A stretch of DNA of 64,000 nucleotides from Ww85 sp963745765 (GCA_963745765.1 CAVUYQ010000016.1:1-64000), one strand, 5' to 3'; counted from the stretch's first letter, positions 16,188 to 25,106 are shown. Numbers and translations: made by a program. Notes: generated from the sequence alone by a model not told the origin.

Positions 16188-16588
16188 CTTTTTTTAGTAC
16201 CAGTTTTTTTTGCGGCTAGGTGTTTTTCTGCCGGATTGGCGTCTTTTACTTTTTCATCCAGCAAATGAGCCACAGCAAGAAAAGGATGGTGCAGGAGCAT
16301 CCGGGGGCCGGAAAAACGCATTACTTCGATGATGCGGCTTTTCATTTTTGCACTGTAACAGTGGACTGCGCAGTTTGAACAGGTTGTCTTATTTTGCTGA
16401 AAGGGGCATTTTTGCAATCGTTTGAGCGCATATTGCTGGAGGAGTTCACACTCGTCGCATAAACCGGGAGCTTTCTGGTGGCGGGCTCGGCAATAAAGGC
16501 GGATCATCTCCTGGATAGTTTTCATCTCCCGCCGAATCCGTGTGGAAGGGGAAGCAGAATATTCAATAGTACCGGTTGAATCTGCCAT
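16184..16588 (-). CDS. YgbA-like 'nitrous oxide-stimulated promoter' family protein
   Basis: A 134-residue cysteine-rich protein with the family pattern: MKTIQEMIRLYCRARH, LCDECELLQQYALKRLQKCPF, KTTCSNCAVHCYSAKMKS, and VMRFSGPRMLLHHPFLA. Seven cysteines in CxxC or CP arrangements suggest a metal site. In enterobacteria ygbA is induced during nitrosative stress; whether that holds here is unknown. The C-terminus extends about 20 basic residues past the usual end. It lies between aroK and the TIGR01777 gene. Confidence 0.85.
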   Translation of the reverse strand: MADSTGTIEYSASPSTRIRREMKTIQEMIRLYCRARHQKAPGLCDECELLQQYALKRLQKCPFQQNKTTCSNCAVHCYSAKMKSRIIEVMRFSGPRMLLHHPFLAVAHLLDEKVKDANPAEKHLAAKKTGTKKR

Positions 16589-16615
16589 GAGGTCGCCGTT
16601 GTGTCGTGGATGGTT

Positions 16616-17119
16616 TCAGGAACAGAGGGTGATGATTTGCTCGCAAACCTCCTCCTGACTGGCCTTGTTGCTATCCACCGTAATATCTGCATATCTGCTG
16701 TACAGGGTGAACCGTTCCTGAAACAGATCAGTAAATGTCTGATCAGCTCGCTTGGCAAGACCACGGGTTTCGTAATTGTGTATTCGTGACTTCAGTGTTT
16801 CGAGGCTGGCGTCAAGGAAGACGATGAGCCCATTTTTCTTCAGATGCTCCATTGCTTTCCGGCTGTAGGCCGCACTGCCTCCTGTGGCAATGACATGATT
16901 ATTGCAAGTGATATCGAGCAGGACACGTTCTTCAATTTCCCTGAGAACCATGTAGCCCTGAGTATCGACAATGTCCTGCAGGGAGCGATTTTCAATGAGT
17001 TGTAAAAGAATGTCGGAATCAAGATAGGGGCGTTTCAGCATTTTAGCCAGGATAATGCCGACCGTACTTTTACCCGAGCCAGGCATTCCTATCAGTACAA
17101 TATTATCGTTTTTATTCAT
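16616..17119 (-). CDS. aroK: Shikimate kinase
   Basis: A 167-residue P-loop kinase, right for shikimate kinase, which phosphorylates shikimate on the way to chorismate. GMPGSGKST (residue 11) is the Walker A motif, DSD near residue 33 the metal/substrate Asp motif. The usual GGGA shikimate loop appears as ATGGSAAYS, and the lid carries TRGLAKR in place of the common RPLL; such variants occur in clostridial and deltaproteobacterial homologues, but another small-molecule kinase role is possible. First gene of the aroK-ygbA-TIGR01777 run. It also supplies chorismate for the mqn pathway nearby. Confidence 0.8.
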   Translation of the reverse strand: MNKNDNIVLIGMPGSGKSTVGIILAKMLKRPYLDSDILLQLIENRSLQDIVDTQGYMVLREIEERVLLDITCNNHVIATGGSAAYSRKAMEHLKKNGLIVFLDASLETLKSRIHNYETRGLAKRADQTFTDLFQERFTLYSRYADITVDSNKASQEEVCEQIITLCS

Positions 17120-17181
17120 ATTTCCAATCCCGGAAGGTAACGAAGAATATTTTTAAAAAAAGTAAGACATAATAAAATCTA

Positions 17182-17321
17182 GGAGCGTGTCGGAGAAAGC
17201 CCTTTATCCCCATCTCATCGTTATAGCAAGAAAAACAATACTGCAATAGTAGGTATATGGCTCCGCTTGATTTTCTTACTATGCCTCGATGAGCAAAAAT
17301 TGTATTTCTCCGACACGCTCC
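17182..17321. repeat. Miniature inverted-repeat element (MITE-like)
   Basis: A 140-bp segment bounded by a perfect 17-bp inverted repeat, GGAGCGTGTCGGAGAAA at 17182-17198 and its complement at 17305-17321. Inside, CTCATCG and ATAG-AAGAAAA on the left find partners on the right, so the whole element can fold into one long imperfect hairpin. It has no coding capacity and lies between aroK and the MFS gene. No clear target duplication is visible at the ends. It could be a non-autonomous transposon copy. Confidence 0.7.
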
Positions 17322-17376
17322 GGTAAACCAATGTACTGTGATACGCTTTTTGTTACCAGCAAGGAAGCTGCCGCAC

Positions 17377-18546
17377 CTATTTTTTTTGCAACGCGAGTTG
17401 CGAAGGAATGAATTGAACGAGCAGCAGGGAGACAAAACTGAACAATGCCCCGCCGAAGAATACGAGCCGATAATCTATGAGCCATAGTAAGCCGCCAAGG
17501 GCCGGTAGAAAAACAGCGGCAATATGGTTGATGGTAAAGCCGACCGCCATACTGGGTGCTATATCCTTGGGGTCTGCTATCTTTTGAAAGAAGGTGCGGA
17601 CGGCTATGGCGAAATTGAAAAATACATGATCGGCGATGTAAAGTATGGCAATAAATAGCTTAGATTCAACAAGGCCATAAGAAATAAAAACAAAAATCAA
17701 AAAGAAATATTCGATAGAAAGAACATTTCTCTCACCGTATCGAACGATACATCTGCCGATAAAAGGGCTGAGAAAGAAGTTGACTGCGTTGTTGATAAGA
17801 AAGAGGCCGGCAATTTCGGGAACATTGAAGGAAAATTTCTGCACCAGCAGAAAGACAGCAAAGGCCATGAAAATCTGGCGCCTGGCACCTGCCATGAAGG
17901 TAAGTGTGTAGAAGAGCCAGTATCTGCTTCTAATGACCATCGTTTTTCGTTGAACAGGCAGCATTTTATCGACGGGATTGCGGGTGAAGGCCCAGAATGC
18001 GACAACAATAATGATAAGACCAAAAAGCAGATAGAGTTGCAGAAAACTCAAAAAAGGTGCCAGTAGAATGATTGCCAGCCCACTTACCACATTGCTGGCC
18101 GAGGCATAGCTTCGTAAGTTGCCGAAGACAACGGGAGCAGTCTGTTTGTCAAAGTACTGAAGCGTGAGTGACTGGTTGGTCGTCTCAAAATAATGAAAGC
18201 CGAAGCTCATAATAAGCGTGGACAACATGAGGCCGTAAAAGCTCGGAAGCATGCCGGTAAGCGTAATGCCTAATCCAACGAACAGGATAGAAAGAGCCGA
18301 TAGACGATGTTCTCTGATGATAAGAAGTACGTAGATAACCAGCAGGCAGAGAAATCCGGGAAGCTCTCTCACCGATTGCAGAATGCCGACATGAAAACCG
18401 TCCAGGTGAACGACCCGTACCGCAAAATTGTCAAAAAGGGTTCGCCAGATATGCAGACCCGCCGTTGACGATATGGTCAATACAAGCAGGTACAAATACA
18501 TTTTGTTTTTTCGGTAATTAAGTATCGGTAAAGGTGATGTCATCAT
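17377..18546 (-). CDS. Major facilitator superfamily transporter
   Basis: A 389-residue protein with about twelve hydrophobic segments in two halves (first near residues 16-35, central loop with RNPVDKMLPVQRK near residue 190). Family-level motifs are weak; ELPGFLCLLVIYVLLI, SFGFHYFETTNQSLTLQYF and the second-half MAGARRQIFMAF recall uncharacterised MFS permeases of anaerobes. Substrate unknown. The ATG at 18546 has only a weak ribosome site, and a start at an internal Met near residue 16 would still keep all membrane segments. It stands alone downstream of a hairpin element. Confidence 0.75.
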   Translation of the reverse strand: MMTSPLPILNYRKNKMYLYLLVLTISSTAGLHIWRTLFDNFAVRVVHLDGFHVGILQSVRELPGFLCLLVIYVLLIIREHRLSALSILFVGLGITLTGMLPSFYGLMLSTLIMSFGFHYFETTNQSLTLQYFDKQTAPVVFGNLRSYASASNVVSGLAIILLAPFLSFLQLYLLFGLIIIVVAFWAFTRNPVDKMLPVQRKTMVIRSRYWLFYTLTFMAGARRQIFMAFAVFLLVQKFSFNVPEIAGLFLINNAVNFFLSPFIGRCIVRYGERNVLSIEYFFLIFVFISYGLVESKLFIAILYIADHVFFNFAIAVRTFFQKIADPKDIAPSMAVGFTINHIAAVFLPALGGLLWLIDYRLVFFGGALFSFVSLLLVQFIPSQLALQKK

Positions 18547-19018
18547 TTCCTGGTATTTCTTGCCATGTCATTTCTGACAATAGTCGGTTGTATCCTGCTT
18601 CCCAAGGCAGGTATTGCTATAACAGATCCAAGCGCTTACCCCAACACCAGCAAAGCGGTGGAACAAAGACAGATTACAAAAATGTGGTGAATTTCTCTGT
18701 CTCCTCAGCAAAGTGTTAAAAAATCAAATAATTATATTTTGACAGGCATTCACCCTGATAGATGTTGCGGCCTGAATGAGCATGGGGTCAATGGTTGATA
18801 CAACTATTTAAATCAGGATATGGCACTAAAAGAGGTATCTCCGGTTTGGTCAAAGGAAAAATGCGTGGAGAGGCGATATGATGACACAATGATCGGCTAT
18901 GTCAGAAATGCCGTTGTAATCTGAGTGTCTTTATATGTTCGATATGATTGTAATTATGTGGTGATACAGGAGGCTTGACACCTTTACCGCACGTTTACCT
19001 GCCCGTTGGCTTCACTGG
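18547..19018. other. Intergenic stretch, no gene
   Basis: About 470 bases. Short open frames have no ribosome site or family pattern. No terminator or tRNA-like structure stands out. Confidence 0.5.
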
Positions 19019-19621
19019 TTATGTTTTATCTTTCTTTTCATTAGTCTTCAGCTCCGCACGAAGACGCTCCAATCCTTTCTGGTAGCTTTCTGCATCCCCA
19101 AACTCAAAAAATCTTGGATATCGTTCGTGTGCGGCTTTGATTCGACGGGCATGCTTAATGGGACACCAATATTGCTCGGTACGAGCTGCGATTTCCCTTC
19201 CGTAGGCCATTATGCCGTTGCCGTATGAACAGTAAAAGCAATTAAACTTTTCGATGATATTCAAGTATGGCAGGTCGTCGCGATCGAAGACCAAGTACTC
19301 TGCCCTCCTAACCTTGGAAACACCATAAATTGGAAAACAGATCGATTGATAAAACCAGAGGAAAAGATCCAGCAGAATAAACGGCACAAATCCGGCATAG
19401 ATGATTGGTGCGGAAAGGATATTGAGCAGCCTTGCCTGACTTATATAACTGAACCAGCCGGTTTTCAGTCGCCGGTGTTGACGGGCAACCTCTTCTGCAA
19501 AACGGACTCGCTTTTCTTCGATAATAAACTGGAACTCATTCCGCTTCTTATTAAACTCGACTTCGAGTTCTTCTTGCAATTCCTTGATCTGGCTGATCAG
19601 TTCGTCAATTTGTCGAGACAT
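19019..19621 (-). CDS. Conserved hypothetical membrane protein with N-terminal coiled coil
   Basis: A 200-residue protein. Residues 1-50 form a charged coiled coil (ELISQIKELQEELEVEFNKK); residues 65-95 hold two hydrophobic segments (ILSAPIIYAGFVPFILLDL, WFYQSICFPIYG). The cytoplasmic tail has FNCFYCSYGNGIMAYG and RTEQYWCPIKHARR, a strongly patterned Cys/His region that could bind metal. I recall this tail pattern from uncharacterised proteobacterial proteins but no function. The gene is intact, with its stop near 19019 and no close co-oriented partner. Confidence 0.65.
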   Translation of the reverse strand: MSRQIDELISQIKELQEELEVEFNKKRNEFQFIIEEKRVRFAEEVARQHRRLKTGWFSYISQARLLNILSAPIIYAGFVPFILLDLFLWFYQSICFPIYGVSKVRRAEYLVFDRDDLPYLNIIEKFNCFYCSYGNGIMAYGREIAARTEQYWCPIKHARRIKAAHERYPRFFEFGDAESYQKGLERLRAELKTNEKKDKT

Positions 19622-19894
19622 TTTTGCCTTTTTTAAAGTTAAAGTTATCGGTTTATCCGGTGTGATTATTTAGATTTTTATCTATTAATATCATTATTTT
19701 GAATCGCTCAGACCCCGTTTTCAGTTTTCGTGCGCTCACGTGCGAGCAGGTCAAGGTCAGCAGCAGAGATGATGACCGGAAGACCGGTTGAAATTTGCAG
19801 CCCGGCTTTTTGGATCAGCATAAGTTAGGGGCAGGGGGGATAAAAACCTCCGGCTACCCGGTTATATGCCATTTTTGTCTCCCACAGCACATAT

Positions 19895-20893
19895 CTAACG
19901 GACAAAGGCATCAATACGTTCCGCAATATTGGCCTTAAGGTTCTCGAAAAAAAGCGAATAGTCAAAGGCATGGTAGACTCCATCCGGAAAATGACTGTCT
20001 TTAACGTTAACCAGGTCTACATTCTTCGGCTGGACAACCAATCCGCTGTCCACAATCTGGGCCGAAGTGAAATGTGGATAGGTGGTGGGCGTACCAGCGT
20101 TATCAAAGAAGACAGAGCCAACGTTCTTTTCAGCAGGGACGAAGGTATTAGCCATAGTCCAAGACAAGGGGTTTACCGTTAGAGCATCTTTTTTGAGGGT
20201 CGGTGCGACTGATTGTCGTCCTTCAGCCATTGTGTTGTACGATATGACGCATCCCGTTTGGTCTGAACGTTCACACATGCGCACAGAAGAGTGAGCAGCG
20301 AGGTCCGCCTGTGTCAAAGACCAACCCGGGAGCAGAGCAGCAACCAACCGGTCTTCCGCACCGGTGGAGCCCCAATGATCGAGTAGAAGATCCGTCAAGA
20401 TCATGGAACCCTGGCTATGTCCTGCCAGGAAAAAAGGGCGGCCGTTGTTTTCATATTTCAGGTAATGGGTCAGGGCACGCCAGACATCGTTATGTACGAT
20501 CTTTTGCAAGGGTGCGGCGTCGGCGTCACTCAAACCCAGGCCAGCTAAATTCATCTGGCGATACATTGGGGCGTAGATATTCGCCTGTCCTTCAAAGACA
20601 GAAGCCTGAGTGATTACCGTTTCCATGGCTGCGGTGCGCATGTCCGGCCTATTCGTATCCATGATCCAATCGGTATTATTAAACAGGACCGTCGGATAAA
20701 CGAAAAAAACATCAACCGGGGCCGTGGGGGCTGCAGGTTTTACGAGCCAGCCTTCCGGCAGCGCATAATCTGGAACTGCTGGCAGAGTCTTTAGATCTAG
20801 CGGCGGCATGGCTTTACAGGGGATCAACTGGAGAAGACTAAAAACTATTATCAGAAATATCGCATACAAAATTGGCAACTTATGGGTGTTCAT
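19895..20893 (-). CDS. Secreted DUF3089 alpha/beta-hydrolase
   Basis: A 332-residue protein with a signal peptide (ILYAIFLIIVFSLLQLIPCKA). DUF3089 features follow: APVDVFFVYPTV, NIYAPMYRQMN, the nucleophile elbow FLAGHSQGSMIL with the catalytic Ser near residue 162, then a C-terminal HAFDYSLFFENLKANI that supplies the His. It is probably a periplasmic or lipoprotein esterase; substrates of the family are unknown. First of several unrelated minus-strand genes separated by GC-rich repeats, which suggests cassette-like acquisition. Confidence 0.85.
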   Translation of the reverse strand: MNTHKLPILYAIFLIIVFSLLQLIPCKAMPPLDLKTLPAVPDYALPEGWLVKPAAPTAPVDVFFVYPTVLFNNTDWIMDTNRPDMRTAAMETVITQASVFEGQANIYAPMYRQMNLAGLGLSDADAAPLQKIVHNDVWRALTHYLKYENNGRPFFLAGHSQGSMILTDLLLDHWGSTGAEDRLVAALLPGWSLTQADLAAHSSVRMCERSDQTGCVISYNTMAEGRQSVAPTLKKDALTVNPLSWTMANTFVPAEKNVGSVFFDNAGTPTTYPHFTSAQIVDSGLVVQPKNVDLVNVKDSHFPDGVYHAFDYSLFFENLKANIAERIDAFVR

Positions 20894-20929
20894 AATAAAT
20901 TCTCAATGAATTGGGTTGCAGACAACACC

Positions 20930-21026
20930 AATAATTTATAATGACCTAGCTCACTTGCACCGCCAAAAAAAAATTGCCGCGTCAGCGCCGCAGAAGTTCT
21001 CGGTTCAAGTGCAGCGTCTGGTGTTC
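20930..21026 (-). repeat. GC-rich palindromic repeat, copy A (attC-like)
   Basis: Located between the carbonic anhydrase gene stop and the DUF3089 gene start. On the minus strand it runs from AACACCAGACGCTGCACTTG to GGTGCAAGTGAGC and TGGTGTT, so outer and inner arms are inverted copies. A 17-bp core TGCCGCGTCAGCGCCGC and flanks TCACTTGC-CCG and CGTCTGGT recur in copy B at 22105. The layout (two nested arm pairs behind a gene stop) is that of an integron attC, but the core boxes fit poorly. Confidence 0.5.
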
Positions 21027-21126
21027 GCCCGGCATGGGTGTGAACTCATAATCAAATAATTCTATTGATCATCAGATTCCATACTGCCGAGAAGAACAAT
21101 ACCTTAGTAAACCGGCAGGTCGGTAG

Positions 21127-21831
21127 TTATTTCCAAAATGAAACTTTGCCGGTACTTACATCATACATGGCACCTACCATTGCAATCTCTCCTCTGTCGA
21201 GCATCTCTCGGAGCACAACGCTTCTTTCGCGAAGTTTCTGCATGGTTAGCTGAACATTCATATCCGAAACAGCCTGGACAAATTTTTTGTTTTCTGAACT
21301 CCTGGGGATGTAGTCACCCTTGACTGCCTCTACGGCCGGATTGATGTTGGCCAAAGTCGCTGTCAGCAAACCGAGTTGCGCCCTATCACAGGCACCTTTG
21401 ACGGCGCCACACTCCGTATGGCCCATGATCACGATTAGCTTGGCACCAGAGAGTTTGGTTGCGAACTCGAGGCTGCCGAGAATGTCGTCATTAACGAAAT
21501 TTCCGGCCACGCGCGCTACAAAAAGATCTCCGATTCCTTGGTCAAATACTATTGCCGGCGGTGTCCGTGAGTCGAGACAGCTTACGACAGCAGCAAAGGG
21601 AAACTGGCCTTTAGAAGTCTGCTTAACCTGTGCGGGCATATCTCGTTTCAAAGTATGACCATCGACAAAACGTTCGTTACCCTGCTTGAGCATCTCTAAC
21701 GCTTGATCGGGAGTTATAGCGGCCTGTGCTTTGCGGGTCATCGCGGTACTGCTGTCAGCATGGGCGGCACCGGTCATCGCAATTAAAACCGCTATGGCAA
21801 GTGCAACAACCTTTAATTTGTTTACATTCAT
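21127..21831 (-). CDS. Periplasmic beta-class carbonic anhydrase
   Basis: A 234-residue protein: signal peptide (KVVALAIAVLIAMTGAAHA), a linker, then a beta-carbonic anhydrase core. The zinc ligands appear as CLDSR (Cys, with Asp-Arg dyad) and HTECGA (His and Cys). LFVARVAGNFVNDDILGSLEFA lies between them. It hydrates CO2 to bicarbonate, here outside the cytoplasm. The ATG at 21831 is chosen because GGAGGAGG lies just upstream and it begins the signal peptide; the frame extends back another 29 codons but without a site. The residues TPDQALEMLKQGNERFV begin the mature domain. Confidence 0.93.
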   Translation of the reverse strand: MNVNKLKVVALAIAVLIAMTGAAHADSSTAMTRKAQAAITPDQALEMLKQGNERFVDGHTLKRDMPAQVKQTSKGQFPFAAVVSCLDSRTPPAIVFDQGIGDLFVARVAGNFVNDDILGSLEFATKLSGAKLIVIMGHTECGAVKGACDRAQLGLLTATLANINPAVEAVKGDYIPRSSENKKFVQAVSDMNVQLTMQKLRERSVVLREMLDRGEIAMVGAMYDVSTGKVSFWK

Positions 21832-22104
21832 GATTTCCTCCTCCCGTTTGATAAATGTTATTAGCCTCTTGATCAGTGCATTGCGGTGCTGAGAAGCGCC
21901 GCTTTCAGCGCGTCCCACTTGACCGATATGTTAGCCCAGCTCATTTTTTTGTGGGTAACTTGCATTGCCTCTTTCCAGGTGGAGATTTCCATCCTGAATG
22001 TTTTTAATTCATTAGTTTATCTCTTCTAAAATAAGGGTATCACTTCTATATTATAAGAAATCAATACTCTAGCGATAGCTTAGTTCGCCATCGAGACTTT
22101 GGTT

Positions 22105-22205
22105 GGCGTCCAACGATCAAGGTCACTTGCGCCGTCAATGAATGTGCCGCGTCAGCGCCGCCGCTCTTCCCGGCGTCAATAGAATCGTCTGGTCCAGCGA
22201 TACCC
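22105..22205 (-). repeat. GC-rich palindromic repeat, copy B (attC-like)
   Basis: Lies behind the stop of the FmdB-like gene. It shares the core TGCCGCGTCAGCGCCGC, TCACTTGCGCCG and CGTCTGGT with copy A. On the minus strand it ends in GTTGGAC, which fits the GTTRRRY box of integron attC sites; the opposite box is a poor match. A third related palindrome (GCGCCGCTTTCAGCGCG) lies at about 21898-21914. Confidence 0.5.
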
Positions 22206-22278
22206 ATTATTGTTAAATACCCAAGGGATCTCTAAATATTTCAAATTCTGGTTCTCTTAAGCTTTTGGCAAGGTTTGT

Positions 22279-22500
22279 TCACTCAGAATCCGTGGATCTT
22301 ATTCGTTCAAACTCTTGCTTATTGGGCAGGCCAGGATCACCCCAATTGCATTTGCTATCATGTGATTTTCTACCTAAGGCTGAGATCAGTTTTCTAAGAT
22401 TGCTTGATTTGCATTGAGGACAGCAGATTTTTTCTTGCACCTTTGTTAATTCTTCAAATTTATTACTACAATCTCTACACTCAAATTCAAAAATCGGCAT
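22279..22500 (-). CDS. FmdB-family zinc-ribbon protein
   Basis: A 73-residue protein. The first 45 residues are an FmdB-type zinc ribbon: MPIFEFECRDCSNKFEELTK with a CxxC knuckle, then ICCPQCKSSNLRKLIS with the second. These small proteins are thought to act as regulators or metal-site helpers; this one has no formamidase or related partner beside it. The tail (HDSKCNWGDPGLPNK) is short and polar. The gene is flanked downstream by palindromic repeat copy B, so it may be a captured cassette. Confidence 0.8.
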   Translation of the reverse strand: MPIFEFECRDCSNKFEELTKVQEKICCPQCKSSNLRKLISALGRKSHDSKCNWGDPGLPNKQEFERIRSTDSE

Positions 22501-22715
22501 GGTCTATTCCTTTAGTATTATCCAAGCGGATTGATTTATTTTGACCTTGGGTTTATCCCGCGGTCGACCGGTAAGCTAAACGGACGTACGATCACGTGTG
22601 TCGGCTTAAGCGACTGGTTACCTATTTAGTTCCATCTGAAACAGCGCTTTTCCTCTAACTCGTAGTTACTCTCAAAATTTAATCCTCGGAATTTCAACGA
22701 TGCCTGCGGTTACAT

Positions 22716-22956
22716 TTATCGAGCGCCTAGATTTAGGTAAAAATCGCTCATTTCCGGATGGAAACTATTTAATATTGTTCTATAAAATGCTCTGCTATCA
22801 ACTTTTATATATTCAAGTAACCCTTCATTCTCAAGCATTATAGCAAATATAACGAATAGCCATCCTTTTTCCCCGTATTGTACATTTTTTATGGGTACAG
22901 CAACAAAATTGAGATCCGCCTTTTCTTAGGTCGTGATTTTTTTGTTTACTATTCAT
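22716..22956 (-). pseudogene. Short hypothetical protein, one frameshift
   Basis: The ATG at 22956 follows a GGGGGA box and opens MNSKQKNHDLRK. Near 22925 the protein-like reading moves to another frame and continues ADLNFVAVPIKNV, GEKGWLFVIFAIMLENEG and YRTILNSFHPEMSDFYL, to a TAA at 22716. Neither frame alone gives the whole. The joined product would be about 80 residues and has no family I recognise. It would be a further member of the minus-strand series of small genes. Confidence 0.4.
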
Positions 22957-22982
22957 AGCTGAATTCCCCCACGGCGGACCAG

Positions 22983-23690
22983 CTATTTTTCCACCTTGTT
23001 CAGGTCCTGCCGGATATCCCGGTGAAAATGCAGTCCCAGGTAATCAGGAGTCAGCGGGAATGAAAGCTCTAATTTGTTGATCGTCTGGATGCCTACCCTG
23101 ACATTTTGTACCACGCATTCAAGGAGATGGCCACCGTGCTGCATGTCTTCTGAAAGGAAATGCAGGTGCATGCCCGGAACATTCAGGGATGCCATGAAAG
23201 CTGGTGTGTAAAAACCTGCCAGAGTGCCACGGATATTGGTAAAATCAAAGATGACCTGATCTTGGACGATTTCGGAAAGAGGATGGTAATTGGCCTGCTT
23301 CGGTACGCTTCGTGCCTTGACCTTGGCGAATTCGCCTTCGATCCGGATGGCATGAAACAGATTCGGCGAGGCCAGAAGGTGATGCAGCCATTGCGCAAAT
23401 GGTCATACCCTGTTTTCTCAATGATCTCGTATTGGCGCCACGGCTTGTAAAAAGTTACGGCGGCAAACGGGGTCAGCACCTGTGTGTCAACTTCGTCACC
23501 TTTCCGGCCGCGTTGATCTGATAACAACGGCCATCCAGGATGAGCATTTCCCCGTCCAGATCATCAAAGGTGCCGAGTCCGAAATCACCATGTTGCAGGA
23601 CTTCGGCAAGATGGATATTTTCTTCGAAGATACCTTCAACCAAAGCATTGACAGGAGCACACAAATAGATGGAACTGACCGCTGGTGTGA
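22983..23690 (-). pseudogene. aldC: Alpha-acetolactate decarboxylase, two frameshifts
   Basis: Joined minus-strand frames match acetolactate decarboxylase, which turns acetolactate into acetoin. First frame: NALVEGIFEENIHLAEVLQH, GDFGLGTFDDLDGEM and LILDGRCYQI. Second frame, after a shift near 23495: QVLTPFAAVTFYKPWRQYEI. Third, after a shift near 23400: FAQWLHHLLAS, IRGTLAGFYTPAFMASLNVPG, HLHFLSEDMQHGGHLLE with the zinc-binding histidines, to the stop at 22983. All domain blocks are present, so only two single-base changes separate it from an intact gene; they may be sequencing errors. No clear start codon remains; it overlaps the end of the upstream esterase. Confidence 0.85.
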
Positions 23691-23725
23691 TTATTTCCGA
23701 ACGGGCAGGGGCTGTGGTCTTCCCT

Positions 23726-24604
23726 TCAGGCCGGTATGTTGGCGCACAAAGGTGCCCACCGCCTGGATTGCTTGCTGCCCTCGGTAACCTGGGCCGCAAA
23801 GACCTGCCAGCAATGGAACATGCCATCCCATTCCTCGTACTGCACGATGCCGCCCTGTTCTTGGAATTTGGCGACAAAGCGGCGGATATCGTCCAGGAGC
23901 AGTTCGTGGGTCCCCACCTGGAGCAGCAGCGGCGGCAGTCCCGCAAGATTTCCATAGATCGGAGAGACAAGCGGGTTGCAGGGATCGGCGTCGCCGAGAT
24001 AATTCTGGCGAACGTTCACCAGCCGTTCTGCCAGAATCCAGTCGTTGGCCGCATTGTACCTGACGGACTCTCCGATAAATAGCAGATCCACAGCCGGGGA
24101 CATGGCCACGGCCGCGGCCGGCATGGGGCGCCCCTTTTCCTTTAACAGCAAAAGCAGGGTGAGCAGGAGATTGCCGCCCGCCGAAATGCCTGCAACCACA
24201 ATTTGTTCGGGAGAGTATTCTTTCAGCAGGGTCTCATAGGCGAGCAGGCAATCCTCCAGGGCGGCAGGAAAGCGATATTCTGGTGCGAGCCGGTAATCAA
24301 TGCTGATAATCCGGGTCGCCGCCGCCAGAGACAATCGACTGCACAGACCAAGGTGGTCCCGGGTGGAACCGATGGTAAAGCCCCCTCCATGCAGGAAAAG
24401 CATGCAGTTTCGAGGCTCGATATCCGGATGGTGGATCCGGAAGGCTGGTACCTTGCCGAGCAGGGAGGTTTTCTCCACCACAGCCGGGCAATCGCCTTGG
24501 AAGGCAGCGTAAAAATCTTCAAAATTGAGCCGGACCTGATCAATGGAAGCAGACGCCTGCGGCGAATGTGTCTTAAGGATTTTCAGGAGACGTTGGTGTG
24601 ACAT
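23726..24604 (-). CDS. Alpha/beta-hydrolase (HSL/Aes-type esterase) with shifted C-terminus
   Basis: A 292-residue esterase of the hormone-sensitive-lipase group. It has the oxyanion motif FLHGGGFTIGS near residue 71, IISIDYRLAPEYRFPAALED, the nucleophile VAGISAGGNLLL near residue 139, and the catalytic His in EEWDGMFHCWQVF near residue 263. After GSK the frame changes relative to the family: adding one G near 23770 would give AIQAVGTFVRQHTGL and a stop at 23691. As written it keeps all catalytic residues but has a different 12-residue end. AAAAAAGGAG before the ATG fixes the start. The restored end would abut the acetolactate decarboxylase remnant. Confidence 0.82.
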   Translation of the reverse strand: MSHQRLLKILKTHSPQASASIDQVRLNFEDFYAAFQGDCPAVVEKTSLLGKVPAFRIHHPDIEPRNCMLFLHGGGFTIGSTRDHLGLCSRLSLAAATRIISIDYRLAPEYRFPAALEDCLLAYETLLKEYSPEQIVVAGISAGGNLLLTLLLLLKEKGRPMPAAAVAMSPAVDLLFIGESVRYNAANDWILAERLVNVRQNYLGDADPCNPLVSPIYGNLAGLPPLLLQVGTHELLLDDIRRFVAKFQEQGGIVQYEEWDGMFHCWQVFAAQVTEGSKQSRRWAPLCANIPA

Positions 24605-24674
24605 GGCACTCCTTTTTTACCTGATTAAACCGCAAAACTTTTTCGTTGTCCGCTTAATCGGTTATTGTGCGGTC

Positions 24675-25106
24675 CTATTTGAATTTCAATTCACCGTTTT
24701 CCGTAAAATCGAACATCTCTCCCCAAGCAACTTCCCAATAATAGCCATCAGGATCGGCGAAGTATCCACTAAATCCACCCCAAAATGTTTCTTGTGGTTC
24801 TTTCACGATACGTGCCCCAGCAGATCTCGCACGTTCTATTATTGCAATGACATCTTCCCGGCTTTGAGCGTTATGAGCAAGTGTAACCCCGCTAAATCCG
24901 CATCGATTTGTTGAAATGTCTGGTGAAATATCTTTTGCCAGGTTCTCAAGTGGATAAAGTGATATCCATACTCCCGGCAGTTCAATAAAAGTGACACCAT
25001 CAAAAGATGTGTTTGGTGGTGTACCAAGTACAGATTTATAGAATTTTGTGGATTCATTTAGATTTGATACACCAAGTGTAATTACTGTAATTCTCGGAAT
25101 ATTCAT
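24675..25106 (-). CDS. VOC-superfamily (glyoxalase-like) protein
   Basis: A 143-residue protein with two beta-alpha-beta-beta-beta halves of the vicinal oxygen chelate fold: ITVITLGVSNLNESTKFYKS at the start, FIELPGVWISLYP, GVTLAHNAQSREDV opening the second half, and GYFADPDGYYWEVAW at the end with the metal Glu. The substrate is not predictable; similar sequences are annotated as glyoxalase/bleomycin-resistance-like. It lies 70 bases upstream of the esterase gene on the same strand. Confidence 0.85.
   Translation of the reverse strand: MNIPRITVITLGVSNLNESTKFYKSVLGTPPNTSFDGVTFIELPGVWISLYPLENLAKDISPDISTNRCGFSGVTLAHNAQSREDVIAIIERARSAGARIVKEPQETFWGGFSGYFADPDGYYWEVAWGEMFDFTENGELKFK

Noticed and set aside
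19622..19894. A third attC-like site behind the DUF3089 gene
   Set aside because: There is a CCCTAAC box and some palindromic sequence, but it lacks the core shared by copies A and B.
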